Positions 24,188 through 32,004 of a DNA stretch of 37,157 bases are shown in pieces. The notes beneath the pieces are model-generated. The model was not told the origin of the DNA. It saw only the letters and a program-made list of their open reading frames with translations, and made no database searches. A program made the translations under genes and the position numbers. The DNA is from DATHSY01 sp046729855. Its GTDB lineage: Bacteria > Actinomycetota > UBA4738 > HRBIN12. The stretch is taken from assembly GCA_046729855.1 (NCBI GenBank), contig JBKPHM010000044.1:1-37157 (forward strand), given 5' to 3'. The first letter of the stretch is position 1, and each line of letters opens with the position of its first letter.

Positions 24188-25399
24188 ATGAAGGTCCTGC
24201 TTGTCGGCGTCGGCGGCGTCGGCGAGGCCATCTCGGTGATCGCGCACAAGCGCCCGTGGCTCGAACGCATAGTGCTCGCCGACTCCAACGCCGAGCGGGC
24301 GCGCGAGGTCCAGTCCCGGCTCGGTGACGGGGCGCGGTTCCCGGTCGAGCGGATCGACGCGAGCGATCGCGCGCAGATCGTCGAGCTCGCGCGGCGGTAC
24401 GAGGTCGACCTCGTGATGAACGCGGTCGACCCGAACTTCAACGAGCCGATCTTCGACGCGTGCTTCGAGGCGGGCGTGACGTACCTGGACATGGCGATGT
24501 CGCTTTCGGAACGCCATCCGATCGAACCCTTCAGCCGCACGAACGTGAAGCTCGGCGACTACCAGTTCGAACGGTCGAAGGACTGGGAGGACCGAGGGCT
24601 GCTCGCACTCGTCGGGATCGGCGTCGAGCCGGGCCTCGCGGATGTGTTCGCCGCGCACGCGAACAAGCACCTGTTCGACCGGATCGACGAGATCGGCGTG
24701 CGCGACGGCGCGAACCTGAGAATCGTAGGATACGACTTCGCGCCGAACTTCTCGATCTGGACCACGATCGAGGAGACCCTGAACCCGCCGGTCGTGTGGG
24801 AGAAGGCTCGGGGCTGGTTCACGACCGAGCTGTTCTCCGAGCCGGAGGTGTTCGAGTTCCCCGAGGGGATCGGGCCGGTCGAGTGCGTGAACGTCGAGCA
24901 CGAGGAGGTCCTGCTGATCCCGCGCTGGATCGACGCAGGGCGCGTGACGTTCAAGTACGGGCTGGGCGAGGAGTTCATCAACGTCCTGGAGGTCATCGCG
25001 CTCCTCGGGCTGGACTCGACGGAGAAGGTCGATGTCAAGGGGGTCAAGGTCGCGCCCCGCGACGTCGTGGCGGCCGTCCTGCCGAACCCGGCGAAGCTCG
25101 GTGACCGGATGCACGGGAAGACGTGCGCAGGGACCTGGGTCCGCGGCGAGAAGGACGGGCGGCCGCGCGAGGTCTACCTGTACCAGGTGGCCGACAACGA
25201 GGAGTGCATGGCCAGGTTCGGCGTCCAGGCCGTGGTCTGGCAGACGGCCGTCAGCCCGGTGATCGCGATGGAGCTGCTCGAGACGGGCGCCTGGAAGGGT
25301 GCGGGCGTCCGCGGGCCGGAGTCGTTCGACCCGGATGCGTTCGTCGAGCTGATGCCGTCGTACGACTTCTCGTGGGGGCTCCGCGACTCGTTCGCCTAG
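24188..25399 (+). CDS. Saccharopine dehydrogenase-like NAD(P)-dependent oxidoreductase
   Basis: The 403-aa protein opens with a Rossmann motif, VLLVGVGGVGEAIS (about 3-16), then VLADSN and VDLVMNAVDPNFNEPIFDAC, as in the Sacchrp_dh_NADP family (saccharopine, carboxynorspermidine and lysine epsilon dehydrogenase relatives). These enzymes form or cleave secondary amines between an amino donor and a keto acid. The conserved AL-x-GIGVEPG follows (about 140-150). GGGGGG lies seven bases before ATG 24188. It is 78 nt after the GS-like gene and 38 nt before the P450 gene. A role in making or splitting an N-substituted amino acid or polyamine is inference. Confidence 0.82.
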   Translation: MKVLLVGVGGVGEAISVIAHKRPWLERIVLADSNAERAREVQSRLGDGARFPVERIDASDRAQIVELARRYEVDLVMNAVDPNFNEPIFDACFEAGVTYLDMAMSLSERHPIEPFSRTNVKLGDYQFERSKDWEDRGLLALVGIGVEPGLADVFAAHANKHLFDRIDEIGVRDGANLRIVGYDFAPNFSIWTTIEETLNPPVVWEKARGWFTTELFSEPEVFEFPEGIGPVECVNVEHEEVLLIPRWIDAGRVTFKYGLGEEFINVLEVIALLGLDSTEKVDVKGVKVAPRDVVAAVLPNPAKLGDRMHGKTCAGTWVRGEKDGRPREVYLYQVADNEECMARFGVQAVVWQTAVSPVIAMELLETGAWKGAGVRGPESFDPDAFVELMPSYDFSWGLRDSFA

Positions 25400-25425
25400 G
25401 CGCGGTCGGTTGCGGCACGAGGTCG

Positions 25426-25437
25426 TTCGGTACCAAA
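25426..25437. promoter_or_regulatory. Palindrome TTCGGTACCAAA abutting the P450 start codon
   Basis: The 12-mer matches the site before the GS-like gene in 10 of 12 positions and has arms TTCGG/CCAAA around TA. It ends at the base before ATG 25438, where a Shine-Dalgarno would normally be. A bound regulator would cover the start codon region. Confidence 0.45.
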
Positions 25438-26703
25438 ATGCTCCGCGTGCGGGCCACGATCGACGAGCTCGGCGACATCGACCTCGCCAACCCCGACAGC
25501 TACGTCGAACGGGTGCCGTTCGAGTGGTTCGACGACCTGCGACGGCGCGCGCCCGTCGTATGGCATCCGGAGCCGTTGCCGAACAAGGGGTTCTGGGCGG
25601 TCACCCGGTACGACGACCTCGTGACCGTCCACATGGACTGGCAGACGTACTCGTCCGAGGTCGGGGCGGTGGCGCTGGAGGAGCTCGAGCCCGACCAGCT
25701 CGAGATCCGACGCAGCATGCTCGAGACCGATCCCCCCCGACATCGCGAGCTCCGGAACATCTGCAACAAGCGCTTCTCGGCGCGCGGGGTGGGACAGTAC
25801 GAGGACTTCATCCGTGACGTCGCTCGCGGGGTGCTCGACCGGGCGTTCGAGCAGGAAGAGTTCGACTTCGTCACCGAGATCTCCCGCGAGCTGCCGATCC
25901 GGTTCCTGTGCGCGATCTTCACGGTCCCGCAGCAGGACGCTCCGACGCTGATCGAGTGGGGCGACGCGATGATCGGCAATCAGGACCCCGACTTCTCCGC
26001 CGCCGTCGTCGACCGCGTCGACACCGAGGAGTTCAAGTACCTGCCGTTCCGTTCTCCGATCGCACGACGGGTCTTCGAGTACGCGGACGGACAGCGCGAT
26101 CTACGACTCGCCGAGCCGCAGGAGGACGTGATCACGGCGCTGACCGTCGCGCAGCGCGAGGGAGTGCTCAACGAACACGAGTTCCACAACTACTTCGGCC
26201 TGTTGATGATCGCCGGCAACGAGACGACGCGCCACACGATCAGCCACGGCATGCAGGCGCTCATCGAGCACCCGGAGCAGATGCGGCGGCTGCGGGAAGA
26301 CCCCTCGATGATCCCCGTCGCGGTCGAGGAGATCCTCCGATGGGCGACGCCGGTTCTGCATTTCCGGCGGACCGCGACCCGCGATACCGAACTGCGCGGA
26401 CAGAGGATCCGAGCCGGCGACAAGGTCGTGACCTGGTACGTCAGCGCCAACCGCGACGGCGAGAGGTTCCCCGAGCCGCACCGGTTCGACATCACACGCC
26501 AGCCGAACGAGCACGTCACGTTCGGGCCCGGCGGGCCGCACTTCTGTCTCGGCGCGCACCTCGCGCGGCTGGAGACGAAGATCCTGTTCCAGGAGCTGCT
26601 CCCCCGTCTGCGGTCGATCGAGCTCACCGGATCGGTCCAGCGGATGCGCTCGAACTTCGTGAACGGCATCAAGCGCATGCCGGTCAAGGTCCGGACGAGG
26701 TGA
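25438..26703 (+). CDS. Cytochrome P450
   Basis: The 421-aa heme-thiolate monooxygenase shows the I-helix AGNETT (259-264), the ExxR pair (E298, R301), and the heme loop FGPGGPHFCLG with thiolate ligand C370. The general look (HFRRTATRDTELRGQRI, CYP124/125/142-like) suggests a sterol, lipid or terpenoid-like substrate. No ferredoxin or reductase gene is nearby, so electrons must come from elsewhere. ATG 25438 has no Shine-Dalgarno and sits directly after a palindrome; it may be leaderless. A frame extension to 25123 overlaps the preceding gene and is rejected. It is convergent with the marR gene. Confidence 0.92.
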   Translation: MLRVRATIDELGDIDLANPDSYVERVPFEWFDDLRRRAPVVWHPEPLPNKGFWAVTRYDDLVTVHMDWQTYSSEVGAVALEELEPDQLEIRRSMLETDPPRHRELRNICNKRFSARGVGQYEDFIRDVARGVLDRAFEQEEFDFVTEISRELPIRFLCAIFTVPQQDAPTLIEWGDAMIGNQDPDFSAAVVDRVDTEEFKYLPFRSPIARRVFEYADGQRDLRLAEPQEDVITALTVAQREGVLNEHEFHNYFGLLMIAGNETTRHTISHGMQALIEHPEQMRRLREDPSMIPVAVEEILRWATPVLHFRRTATRDTELRGQRIRAGDKVVTWYVSANRDGERFPEPHRFDITRQPNEHVTFGPGGPHFCLGAHLARLETKILFQELLPRLRSIELTGSVQRMRSNFVNGIKRMPVKVRTR

Positions 26704-26715
26704 CGACCGGTCCGC

Positions 26716-27228
26716 TCAGGCCTCTCCCGTCGACCGGTCGGGCAAGACCGCTCGCAGCATCGAACGAAGCATCGACGCGAGCTCGTCCTGGCGGTCGGGC
26801 GCGAGGTGCGCCGTGACGGTGACCTCCTCCTCGTTGAACTTCGGGAAGAGCGTCTCGATCTTCTTGCGGCCCTCGTCGGTGAGGGATACGCGGACCATCC
26901 GGCCGTCGCTCGAGCTCTTCTGACGCTGGACGTACCCGCGGCGCTCGAGGGTCGTCACGACGCCGGTGGAGGTCGGGCGGCTGATGCCCACCGCGGCCGC
27001 CAGGTCGCGCGATTCGAGCTCGCCCCACACCCACAGCACCCATAACACGACGAACGACGTCCACGACAGGCGGTCGGTCGACAAGACGACGTGCTCCATG
27101 TGGCGCCGGACCGCGGCGGAGGCCCGGAACAGGTTGGATACGGCGGCCATCGCGCGGAAGTCGAGCGGCAGGTCGCCGAGCGCCTCGAGGACCCGGCGTT
27201 CCGCCGGCAGGAGGTCGTCGTCTCCCAT
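26716..27228 (-). CDS. MarR-family transcriptional regulator
   Basis: The 170-aa winged-helix protein has ESRDLAAAVGISRPTSTGVVTTLERRGYVQR as recognition and wing region and SDGRMVRVSLTDEGRKK as wing, typical of MarR. It lies 15 nt downstream of the dimethylglycine dehydrogenase gene on the same strand, so the two are probably co-transcribed. It may sense a substrate of that pathway or of the ligase/P450 set, and could bind the TTCGGyACC palindromes; this is untested. ATG 27228 has no clear Shine-Dalgarno, consistent with coupling from upstream. Confidence 0.87.
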   Translation of the reverse strand: MGDDDLLPAERRVLEALGDLPLDFRAMAAVSNLFRASAAVRRHMEHVVLSTDRLSWTSFVVLWVLWVWGELESRDLAAAVGISRPTSTGVVTTLERRGYVQRQKSSSDGRMVRVSLTDEGRKKIETLFPKFNEEEVTVTAHLAPDRQDELASMLRSMLRAVLPDRSTGEA

Positions 27229-27243
27229 CGGCGGATCGTACTG

Positions 27244-29691
27244 CTACGACGAGGCTGCGATGCGAGACGCGGCGGCGATCCCGCGGAGCCGCTCCCCCTT
27301 CGGGTCATACGGAGGCTCCGGCAGGATCCGTGCGGTGCGCTCCTCGCCGACGACGTACACGGTCAGCTCAGGTGCCGCCTCGGCGACGTCGGTCACGAGG
27401 TATGCGAGGGCGAGGCTCGACCCGACGTGATGGCCGTAGGCGCCGGACGTCACCATGCCGACCCTTCGATCGCCGATCCAGATGCCCTCGTCGGTCGACG
27501 CGTCGGCGTCCGCGGCGTCGACCTCGAGAAGCACCAGTCGCCAGGCGGCGCCCTGGTCGCGTTCCGCGATCGCGGCGTCGCGACCGATGAAGGGGCCCTT
27601 GTCGAACGCCACGTATCGATCCAGACCCGACATGCCGGGTGTGCAGTCCTGGCGGTACTCGGCCGACCAGATCCCGTAGCCCTTCTCGAGCCGGAGGCTG
27701 TCGACGGCGCGGTCGCCGATCAACCGGAGCCCTTGCGGCGCCCCCGCCTGCCGCAAGTCGTCGAGCAGCACGCGGTGCCGGTTCGGCGGCACGACGATCT
27801 CGTACCCGAGCTCGCCCGTGAGCGAGATCCGGCCGACGACGGCGCGCGCGGAGCCGATGTCCATCTCGCGGACCGCCATGAACGGGAACGCGCCGTTCGA
27901 CACATCGTCGCCCGTGAGCGTCTCGAGGATCGACCGCGACGAAGGCCCCGACACCGAGAAGCCCATCCAGTCGTCGGTGACGTTCCGCACGCTCACGCCG
28001 CTCGGCGGGAGCTGCGCGCGGAACCACCGCATATGGAAGTCCTGGAGGTAGTACGACCCCGTGAGCCAGAATCGCCGGTCGCCCATCCGCGTCACCGACA
28101 GGTCGCCCATCAGGTGACCCCGATCGTTCAGCATCGGCGCGAGCCGGATCCGGCCGACCCCCGGCATCCGCGAGGCGACCAACCGGTCCAGCCAGGCCTC
28201 GGCGTTGGGGCCGGTCACCTCGTACCGCGAGTACTGCGCGATCTCGTACGCGCCGGCCGCCGTCCGGACCGCCTCGACCTCCTGGGCCACGATCGGCTCG
28301 GCGTTCGAACGGCCGAGCGTCCAGCCCTCCTCGAAGCCCGGCGACGGCGCGAAGTACAACGGCACCTCGAGCCCCCAGTTCACGGTGAACCGCGCATTCG
28401 CCGCCTCGAACGCGTCGTGGCAGGGTGTCGTCTTGAGCGGCCGACCGGCGGGCAGCTCCTCGTTCGGATAGGCCATCACGAACCGACGCGCGTAGAACTG
28501 TTGGGTGGTCTCGCGCAGGTACCGGTCGTTCGTCGCGTACGGCCCGAACCGCGCAAGGTCCATCCCGAACACGTCGTAGCCCGGGTCCAGGTCGACGATC
28601 CAGTTCGCGACCGCGACGCCGATCCCCGCGCACTGTGAGAAGCCGGCCATGCAGCCGCACGCGGCCCAGTAGTTCGGGACGCCCTCGACCGGGCCGACGA
28701 GCGGATTGCCGTCGGGCGTGAACGCGATCCCGCCGTGCACCCACCTGCGGATCCCGGTCTCGGCGAGGACCGGGAACCGCTGGAACCCGATCGACAGCTC
28801 CGACGCTATCCGCTCGATTTCCTCCGGGAAGAGTTCCATCCCGAAGTCCCACGGCGCGCCGTCCGTGGTCCAGTGGCGCGGGTTCTGCTCGTACACACCG
28901 AGCAGCACCCCGTTCCCCTCCTTCTGGAGGTACGTGAAGCCCTCGAGGTCCGTGACCGCCGCCATGTCGCCGCCGATCGCTTCGATCTGCGGGACGTCTT
29001 CGGTCACCAGGTAATGGTGCGGCATCAGCGCGATGGGGTGATCGACGCCGGCCATGCGGCCGACGCGGCGCGCCCACAGGCCCGCGGCGTTCACGACGTG
29101 GGCGCACTCGATCGGTCCGTGCTCGGTGTCGACGCGCCACTGGCCGCCCGGCTGTGGGGCCAGGGCCGTGACGCGGTTGCGCTCGACGATCTCGACACCT
29201 CGCTTGCGCGCCGCGATCGCGTAGGCCTGGGTGGCGCCGTTCGGATCGAGGTTGCCCTCCTGCGGGTCGAACAGCGCACCGACGAACCCGCTCGGGTCGA
29301 GGATCGGCACCATCTCGGCGGCCTCTTCGGGGGTGACGAGGTACGCGTCGGTGCCCTGCGTGCGGACCCAGGCGAGCTCGGACCTCAGCCAGCGCCACCG
29401 TTCCTCGGTGCCGGCGAGCTCGAGCCCGCCGCTCAGGTGGAGTCCGACGCTCTGCCCGCTCTCCTCCTCGATCTTCGGATACATCTCGATCGTGTAGTGC
29501 ATGAGCTCCGCGACGCGCGTGTCGGCGTTGATCGCGTGGAACCCGCCAGCCGCGTGCCACGTCGAGCCCGCCGTGAGCTGACTGCGCTCGATCAGCACGA
29601 CGTCCGTGAGCCCCCGTGCGGCGAGGTGGTATGCGACGCTGACCCCGACGATGCCGCCGCCGATCACGACGACCTCGTACCGATCCCTCAT
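27244..29691 (-). CDS. Dimethylglycine/sarcosine dehydrogenase-like FAD enzyme with GcvT domain
   Basis: The 815-aa enzyme joins a DAO-type FAD oxidoreductase (about 1-400; VVIGGGIVGVSVAYHLA) to FAO_M and GcvT/aminomethyltransferase folate domains (about 430-800; SGPSSRSIL, ISLTGELGYEI, ESLRLEKGY-like LRLEKGYGIW). STWHAAGG places H46 where mammalian DMGDH and SARDH attach FAD covalently. It should demethylate N-methylglycines, passing formaldehyde-level carbon to tetrahydrofolate. BHMT, which makes dimethylglycine, is encoded about 0.6 kb upstream on the same strand. ATG 29691 follows GGGGGA. A related N-methyl amine could be the actual substrate. Confidence 0.9.
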   Translation of the reverse strand: MRDRYEVVVIGGGIVGVSVAYHLAARGLTDVVLIERSQLTAGSTWHAAGGFHAINADTRVAELMHYTIEMYPKIEEESGQSVGLHLSGGLELAGTEERWRWLRSELAWVRTQGTDAYLVTPEEAAEMVPILDPSGFVGALFDPQEGNLDPNGATQAYAIAARKRGVEIVERNRVTALAPQPGGQWRVDTEHGPIECAHVVNAAGLWARRVGRMAGVDHPIALMPHHYLVTEDVPQIEAIGGDMAAVTDLEGFTYLQKEGNGVLLGVYEQNPRHWTTDGAPWDFGMELFPEEIERIASELSIGFQRFPVLAETGIRRWVHGGIAFTPDGNPLVGPVEGVPNYWAACGCMAGFSQCAGIGVAVANWIVDLDPGYDVFGMDLARFGPYATNDRYLRETTQQFYARRFVMAYPNEELPAGRPLKTTPCHDAFEAANARFTVNWGLEVPLYFAPSPGFEEGWTLGRSNAEPIVAQEVEAVRTAAGAYEIAQYSRYEVTGPNAEAWLDRLVASRMPGVGRIRLAPMLNDRGHLMGDLSVTRMGDRRFWLTGSYYLQDFHMRWFRAQLPPSGVSVRNVTDDWMGFSVSGPSSRSILETLTGDDVSNGAFPFMAVREMDIGSARAVVGRISLTGELGYEIVVPPNRHRVLLDDLRQAGAPQGLRLIGDRAVDSLRLEKGYGIWSAEYRQDCTPGMSGLDRYVAFDKGPFIGRDAAIAERDQGAAWRLVLLEVDAADADASTDEGIWIGDRRVGMVTSGAYGHHVGSSLALAYLVTDVAEAAPELTVYVVGEERTARILPEPPYDPKGERLRGIAAASRIAASS

Positions 29692-29807
29692 CGTTCCCCC
29701 GGCGTGCTTCGGATGGTCCCGCGTGGGCGGCGCAAGTGTATCGGCGAGCGTTCGCCGGCCGAACGCCGAACGTGACCCGTGGGCAGCTCGGCGCCTACGC
29801 TTCGGCG

Positions 29808-30296
29808 ATGGCGACGATCGTCCAGGCCTCCGTCGTCGACTGGGAGCGTGTCCGCGAGATCCGGCTGCGGGGGCTCGCCGATGCGCCGTCCGCGTTCGGC
29901 TCCACCTTCGAGGAGGAGCGAGCGGAGCCCGAGTCGTTCTGGCGGGAGCGCCTCGGACGCGCGAACGCCGCGACGTTCCTCGCCCTCGACGAGCTTCGTG
30001 CGGTCGGCCTCGTCACCGTATTCTTCGAGGACGTCGGCCGGGCACACCTCGTGTCGATGTGGGTGTCCCCCGAGGCCCGACGCGAAGGGATCGGTCGGGC
30101 GTTGGTTCAGACGGTGCTCGAGTGGGCAGCTCGGAACGGCGCGAAGACCGTCGAGCTGTGGGTCACCGAGGCGAACGAGCCGGCGCGCCACCTCTACGAA
30201 CGGTGCGGCTTCACGTCCACGGGCGGCCGGCAGCCGCTCCCGTCGGACCCGACGCTCGACGAGCTCGAGATGCGACGGGGCGTGACGCCGCCGTAA
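29808..30296 (+). CDS. GNAT-family N-acetyltransferase
   Basis: The 162-aa single GNAT domain contains LVSMWVSPEARREGIGRALV, the acetyl-CoA pyrophosphate loop (RREGIG), and NEPARHLYERCGF near the C-terminus. ATG 29808 is preferred over the frame start at 29736, which adds 24 residues without family features. It reads opposite to its neighbours, between DMGDH and BHMT, and ends 12 nt from the BHMT stop. The substrate is unknown. Confidence 0.85.
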   Translation: MATIVQASVVDWERVREIRLRGLADAPSAFGSTFEEERAEPESFWRERLGRANAATFLALDELRAVGLVTVFFEDVGRAHLVSMWVSPEARREGIGRALVQTVLEWAARNGAKTVELWVTEANEPARHLYERCGFTSTGGRQPLPSDPTLDELEMRRGVTPP

Positions 30297-30308
30297 TGGC
30301 GCTCCGGC

Positions 30309-31307
30309 TCAGACCTCGGTCTCGGTGTGCTCGCGGTACTCGTAGCCGGACATCGGGCGTTCGGTCTGCGAGCGCCACTCGCGTTCCTCGGTCGGGAGCT
30401 TGCCGAGGACCTTGGCCATCGCACGGACGTGCGCCTGGACCGAGCCGCAACACGAGCCGATGTAGTCGATGCCCGCCTCGTCGGCCTTCCGTGCGAATTC
30501 CGCCATCGTCTTGCGCGAGACCTGGAGCGGGTCGAGCTCGTACGGGAAGTTCGGCAGCGCCGTGAAGTCCGGAGCGTCGTCGGTCGTCGCGTAGGCGACG
30601 GGTTGCGACGCCACGAACACCCCGTCGACCGCGCCGCGCATCTGGGTCGCGATCGGCAGCTGCTGCTCCGGACCGTTCAGGCAGTTCACGCCGACGATGT
30701 CGGCACCCGTGGCCGCCAGCCGCCTCGCGCACTCGGCCGGTGTCTCGCCCTCGTACGAGCGCGGCTCGGGCTGCTCGAATGACATCGTCACCATCAGGGG
30801 CAGACCCGTCGCCTTCGCGCGTTCCACGAACAAGAGCGCCTCGCCAAGGTAGCTGAACGTCTCGCCGATCCAGAAGTCCGGTGGACCCGCATCGAGCTGA
30901 TCCTGAAGCTGCCGGTCGAACAGCGCGCGCACGCGGTCCGGCGAGGACGGGTCCTCCGGCAGGTACGCCCACGTGAGCGAGAGGTTCCCCGCGACGAGCG
31001 CGTCGCCGTCGGACGCCACCTCGCGCGCGATCCGCACGGCGTTGCGGTTGATGTCGTCGACCTTGCCGGCGAGCCCGACCGTCGCGAGCTTGTCGTCGCT
31101 CGCGTAGAACGTCATCGTCTGGAGCACGTCCGCGCCCGCGCGCAGGAACTCGCGGTGCAGCTGCGCGAGCGCGTCGGGCTGCTCGATCACGACCTCGGGC
31201 GTGAACGGGCCCGCCTGGACGTAGCCACGCTTCTCGAGCTCCAGCAGGTAGCCGCCGTCACCGAGGACGCGCCCCCCGGCCAGGCGCTCGAGGATCCCCT
31301 TCGCCAT
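30309..31307 (-). CDS. Betaine-homocysteine S-methyltransferase homologue
   Basis: The 332-aa TIM-barrel methyltransferase uses three Cys zinc ligands: C of GVNC (about 209) and the pair in IGSCCGS (about 286-287). Motifs close to animal BHMT are plain: GDGGYLLELEKRGY, AGPFTPEVVIEQP, REFLRAGADVLQT and FYASDDKL, plus SQPVAY. It should move a methyl group from glycine betaine (or a thetin) to homocysteine, giving methionine and dimethylglycine. The dimethylglycine dehydrogenase encoded downstream would take the product further. ATG 31307 has GGGGGG six bases upstream; GTG 31310 is one codon earlier and too close to it. Confidence 0.88.
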   Translation of the reverse strand: MAKGILERLAGGRVLGDGGYLLELEKRGYVQAGPFTPEVVIEQPDALAQLHREFLRAGADVLQTMTFYASDDKLATVGLAGKVDDINRNAVRIAREVASDGDALVAGNLSLTWAYLPEDPSSPDRVRALFDRQLQDQLDAGPPDFWIGETFSYLGEALLFVERAKATGLPLMVTMSFEQPEPRSYEGETPAECARRLAATGADIVGVNCLNGPEQQLPIATQMRGAVDGVFVASQPVAYATTDDAPDFTALPNFPYELDPLQVSRKTMAEFARKADEAGIDYIGSCCGSVQAHVRAMAKVLGKLPTEEREWRSQTERPMSGYEYREHTETEV

Positions 31308-31351
31308 CACTGTCCCCCCGACGTCTCAGGTGGGGCGAGGATAGCCGGGCA

Positions 31352-31379
31352 CACGACCGCGAGCAGCCCCGCGGTCGTG
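31352..31379 (-). terminator. Strong hairpin after the padR gene
   Basis: CACGACCGCG (31352-31361) and CGCGGTCGTG (31370-31379) form a perfect 10-bp stem around an 8-nt loop, 15 nt past the padR stop. No T-run follows, as often in GC-rich bacteria. It would separate padR from the BHMT gene. Confidence 0.55.
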
Positions 31380-31394
31380 ACCCATGGTCAGGCG

Positions 31395-31925
31395 CTACTC
31401 GGCGAGCAACGCGTACAGCTTTCGGCGTGCTTCGGCAAGGATGTCGGCCGCCTGCTTCCGCTGCTCGGTGGAACCGGTCTTCGCGAGCTGCATCGAGGCC
31501 GCGGCCAGCTTGAACCCGGCGTCTCGGAGCTGCGCGAGCCCCTCGTCGTCCCAGTCGGACTCCCACGGTGCACGGCCGGAGCGCTTCGTTCGTTCGTCCA
31601 ACTCCCGACGACCCTCGTCGTTGATCGCGTACACGCGCTTGCCGTCCTCGTCCTCGGCCTTCACCAGGCCCTCGTCCTCGAGCAACTGCAGCGTCGGATA
31701 GACCGAGCCCGGGCTCGGGCGCCACATGCCGCCGCTACGCTCCTCGAGCTCCTTCATGAGGTCGTAGCCGTGCATCGGGCGCTCGGACAACAGCCGGAGC
31801 AACGCGGTCCGCACGTCCCCGCGACGGCGCTTGCCGACGCCCGGTCCGAAACGCGGCGCGAACCTGCGTCCGTGACCACCCTCATGGTGGTGGGGATGCC
31901 GTCCGCGCCAGTGCCTGTGCGTCAT
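31395..31925 (-). CDS. PadR-family regulator with a histidine-rich N-terminus
   Basis: The 176-aa protein has the PadR winged helix (RTALLRLLSERPMHGYDLMKEL, then SPGSVYPTLQLLEDEGLV and the wing KRVYAINDEGRREL) and a C-terminal dimerisation helix. The first 21 residues contain eight histidines (HRHWRGRHPHHHEGGHGRR), unusual in PadR and suggestive of metal sensing or storage. ATG 31925 has an excellent AAGGAGG seven bases upstream. A palindrome lies 28 nt upstream, probably its own operator. Target genes are not evident apart from itself. Confidence 0.88.
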   Translation of the reverse strand: MTHRHWRGRHPHHHEGGHGRRFAPRFGPGVGKRRRGDVRTALLRLLSERPMHGYDLMKELEERSGGMWRPSPGSVYPTLQLLEDEGLVKAEDEDGKRVYAINDEGRRELDERTKRSGRAPWESDWDDEGLAQLRDAGFKLAAASMQLAKTGSTEQRKQAADILAEARRKLYALLAE

Positions 31926-31952
31926 TCGTCCTCCTCCTTGCTAGACGCATCG

Positions 31953-31962
31953 CGATATATCG
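31953..31962. promoter_or_regulatory. Palindromic operator candidate CGATATATCG upstream of padR
   Basis: CGATATATCG is a perfect 10-bp palindrome inside TCGCGATATATCGTAA, a rare AT-rich patch. Autoregulated PadR-family genes often carry sites with TATCGCGATA-like cores, and this one overlaps the likely -10 region. The assignment is inferred from position and symmetry. Confidence 0.5.
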
Positions 31963-32004
31963 TAACCGCTCGGCGCGGGTGCCTCAACTGGTCGTGGTGC
32001 TCCG

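Noticed and set aside
22715..25114. Minus-strand open frame of 799 codons
   Set aside because: It lies antisense to the GS-like and SDH-like genes, both with clear motifs. Its product is Arg/Asp/Val-rich with no domain, a usual shadow of GC-rich codon bias.
27368..29560. Long minus-strand frame of 730 codons
   Set aside because: It is a frame-shifted shadow of the DMGDH gene on the same strand, highly Arg/Gly-rich, with no motif.
29742..29757. Hairpin CGGCGA-GCGT-TCGCCG
   Set aside because: It lies between divergent genes, where a terminator is not expected. It is only six pairs in GC-rich DNA, so I give it no role.
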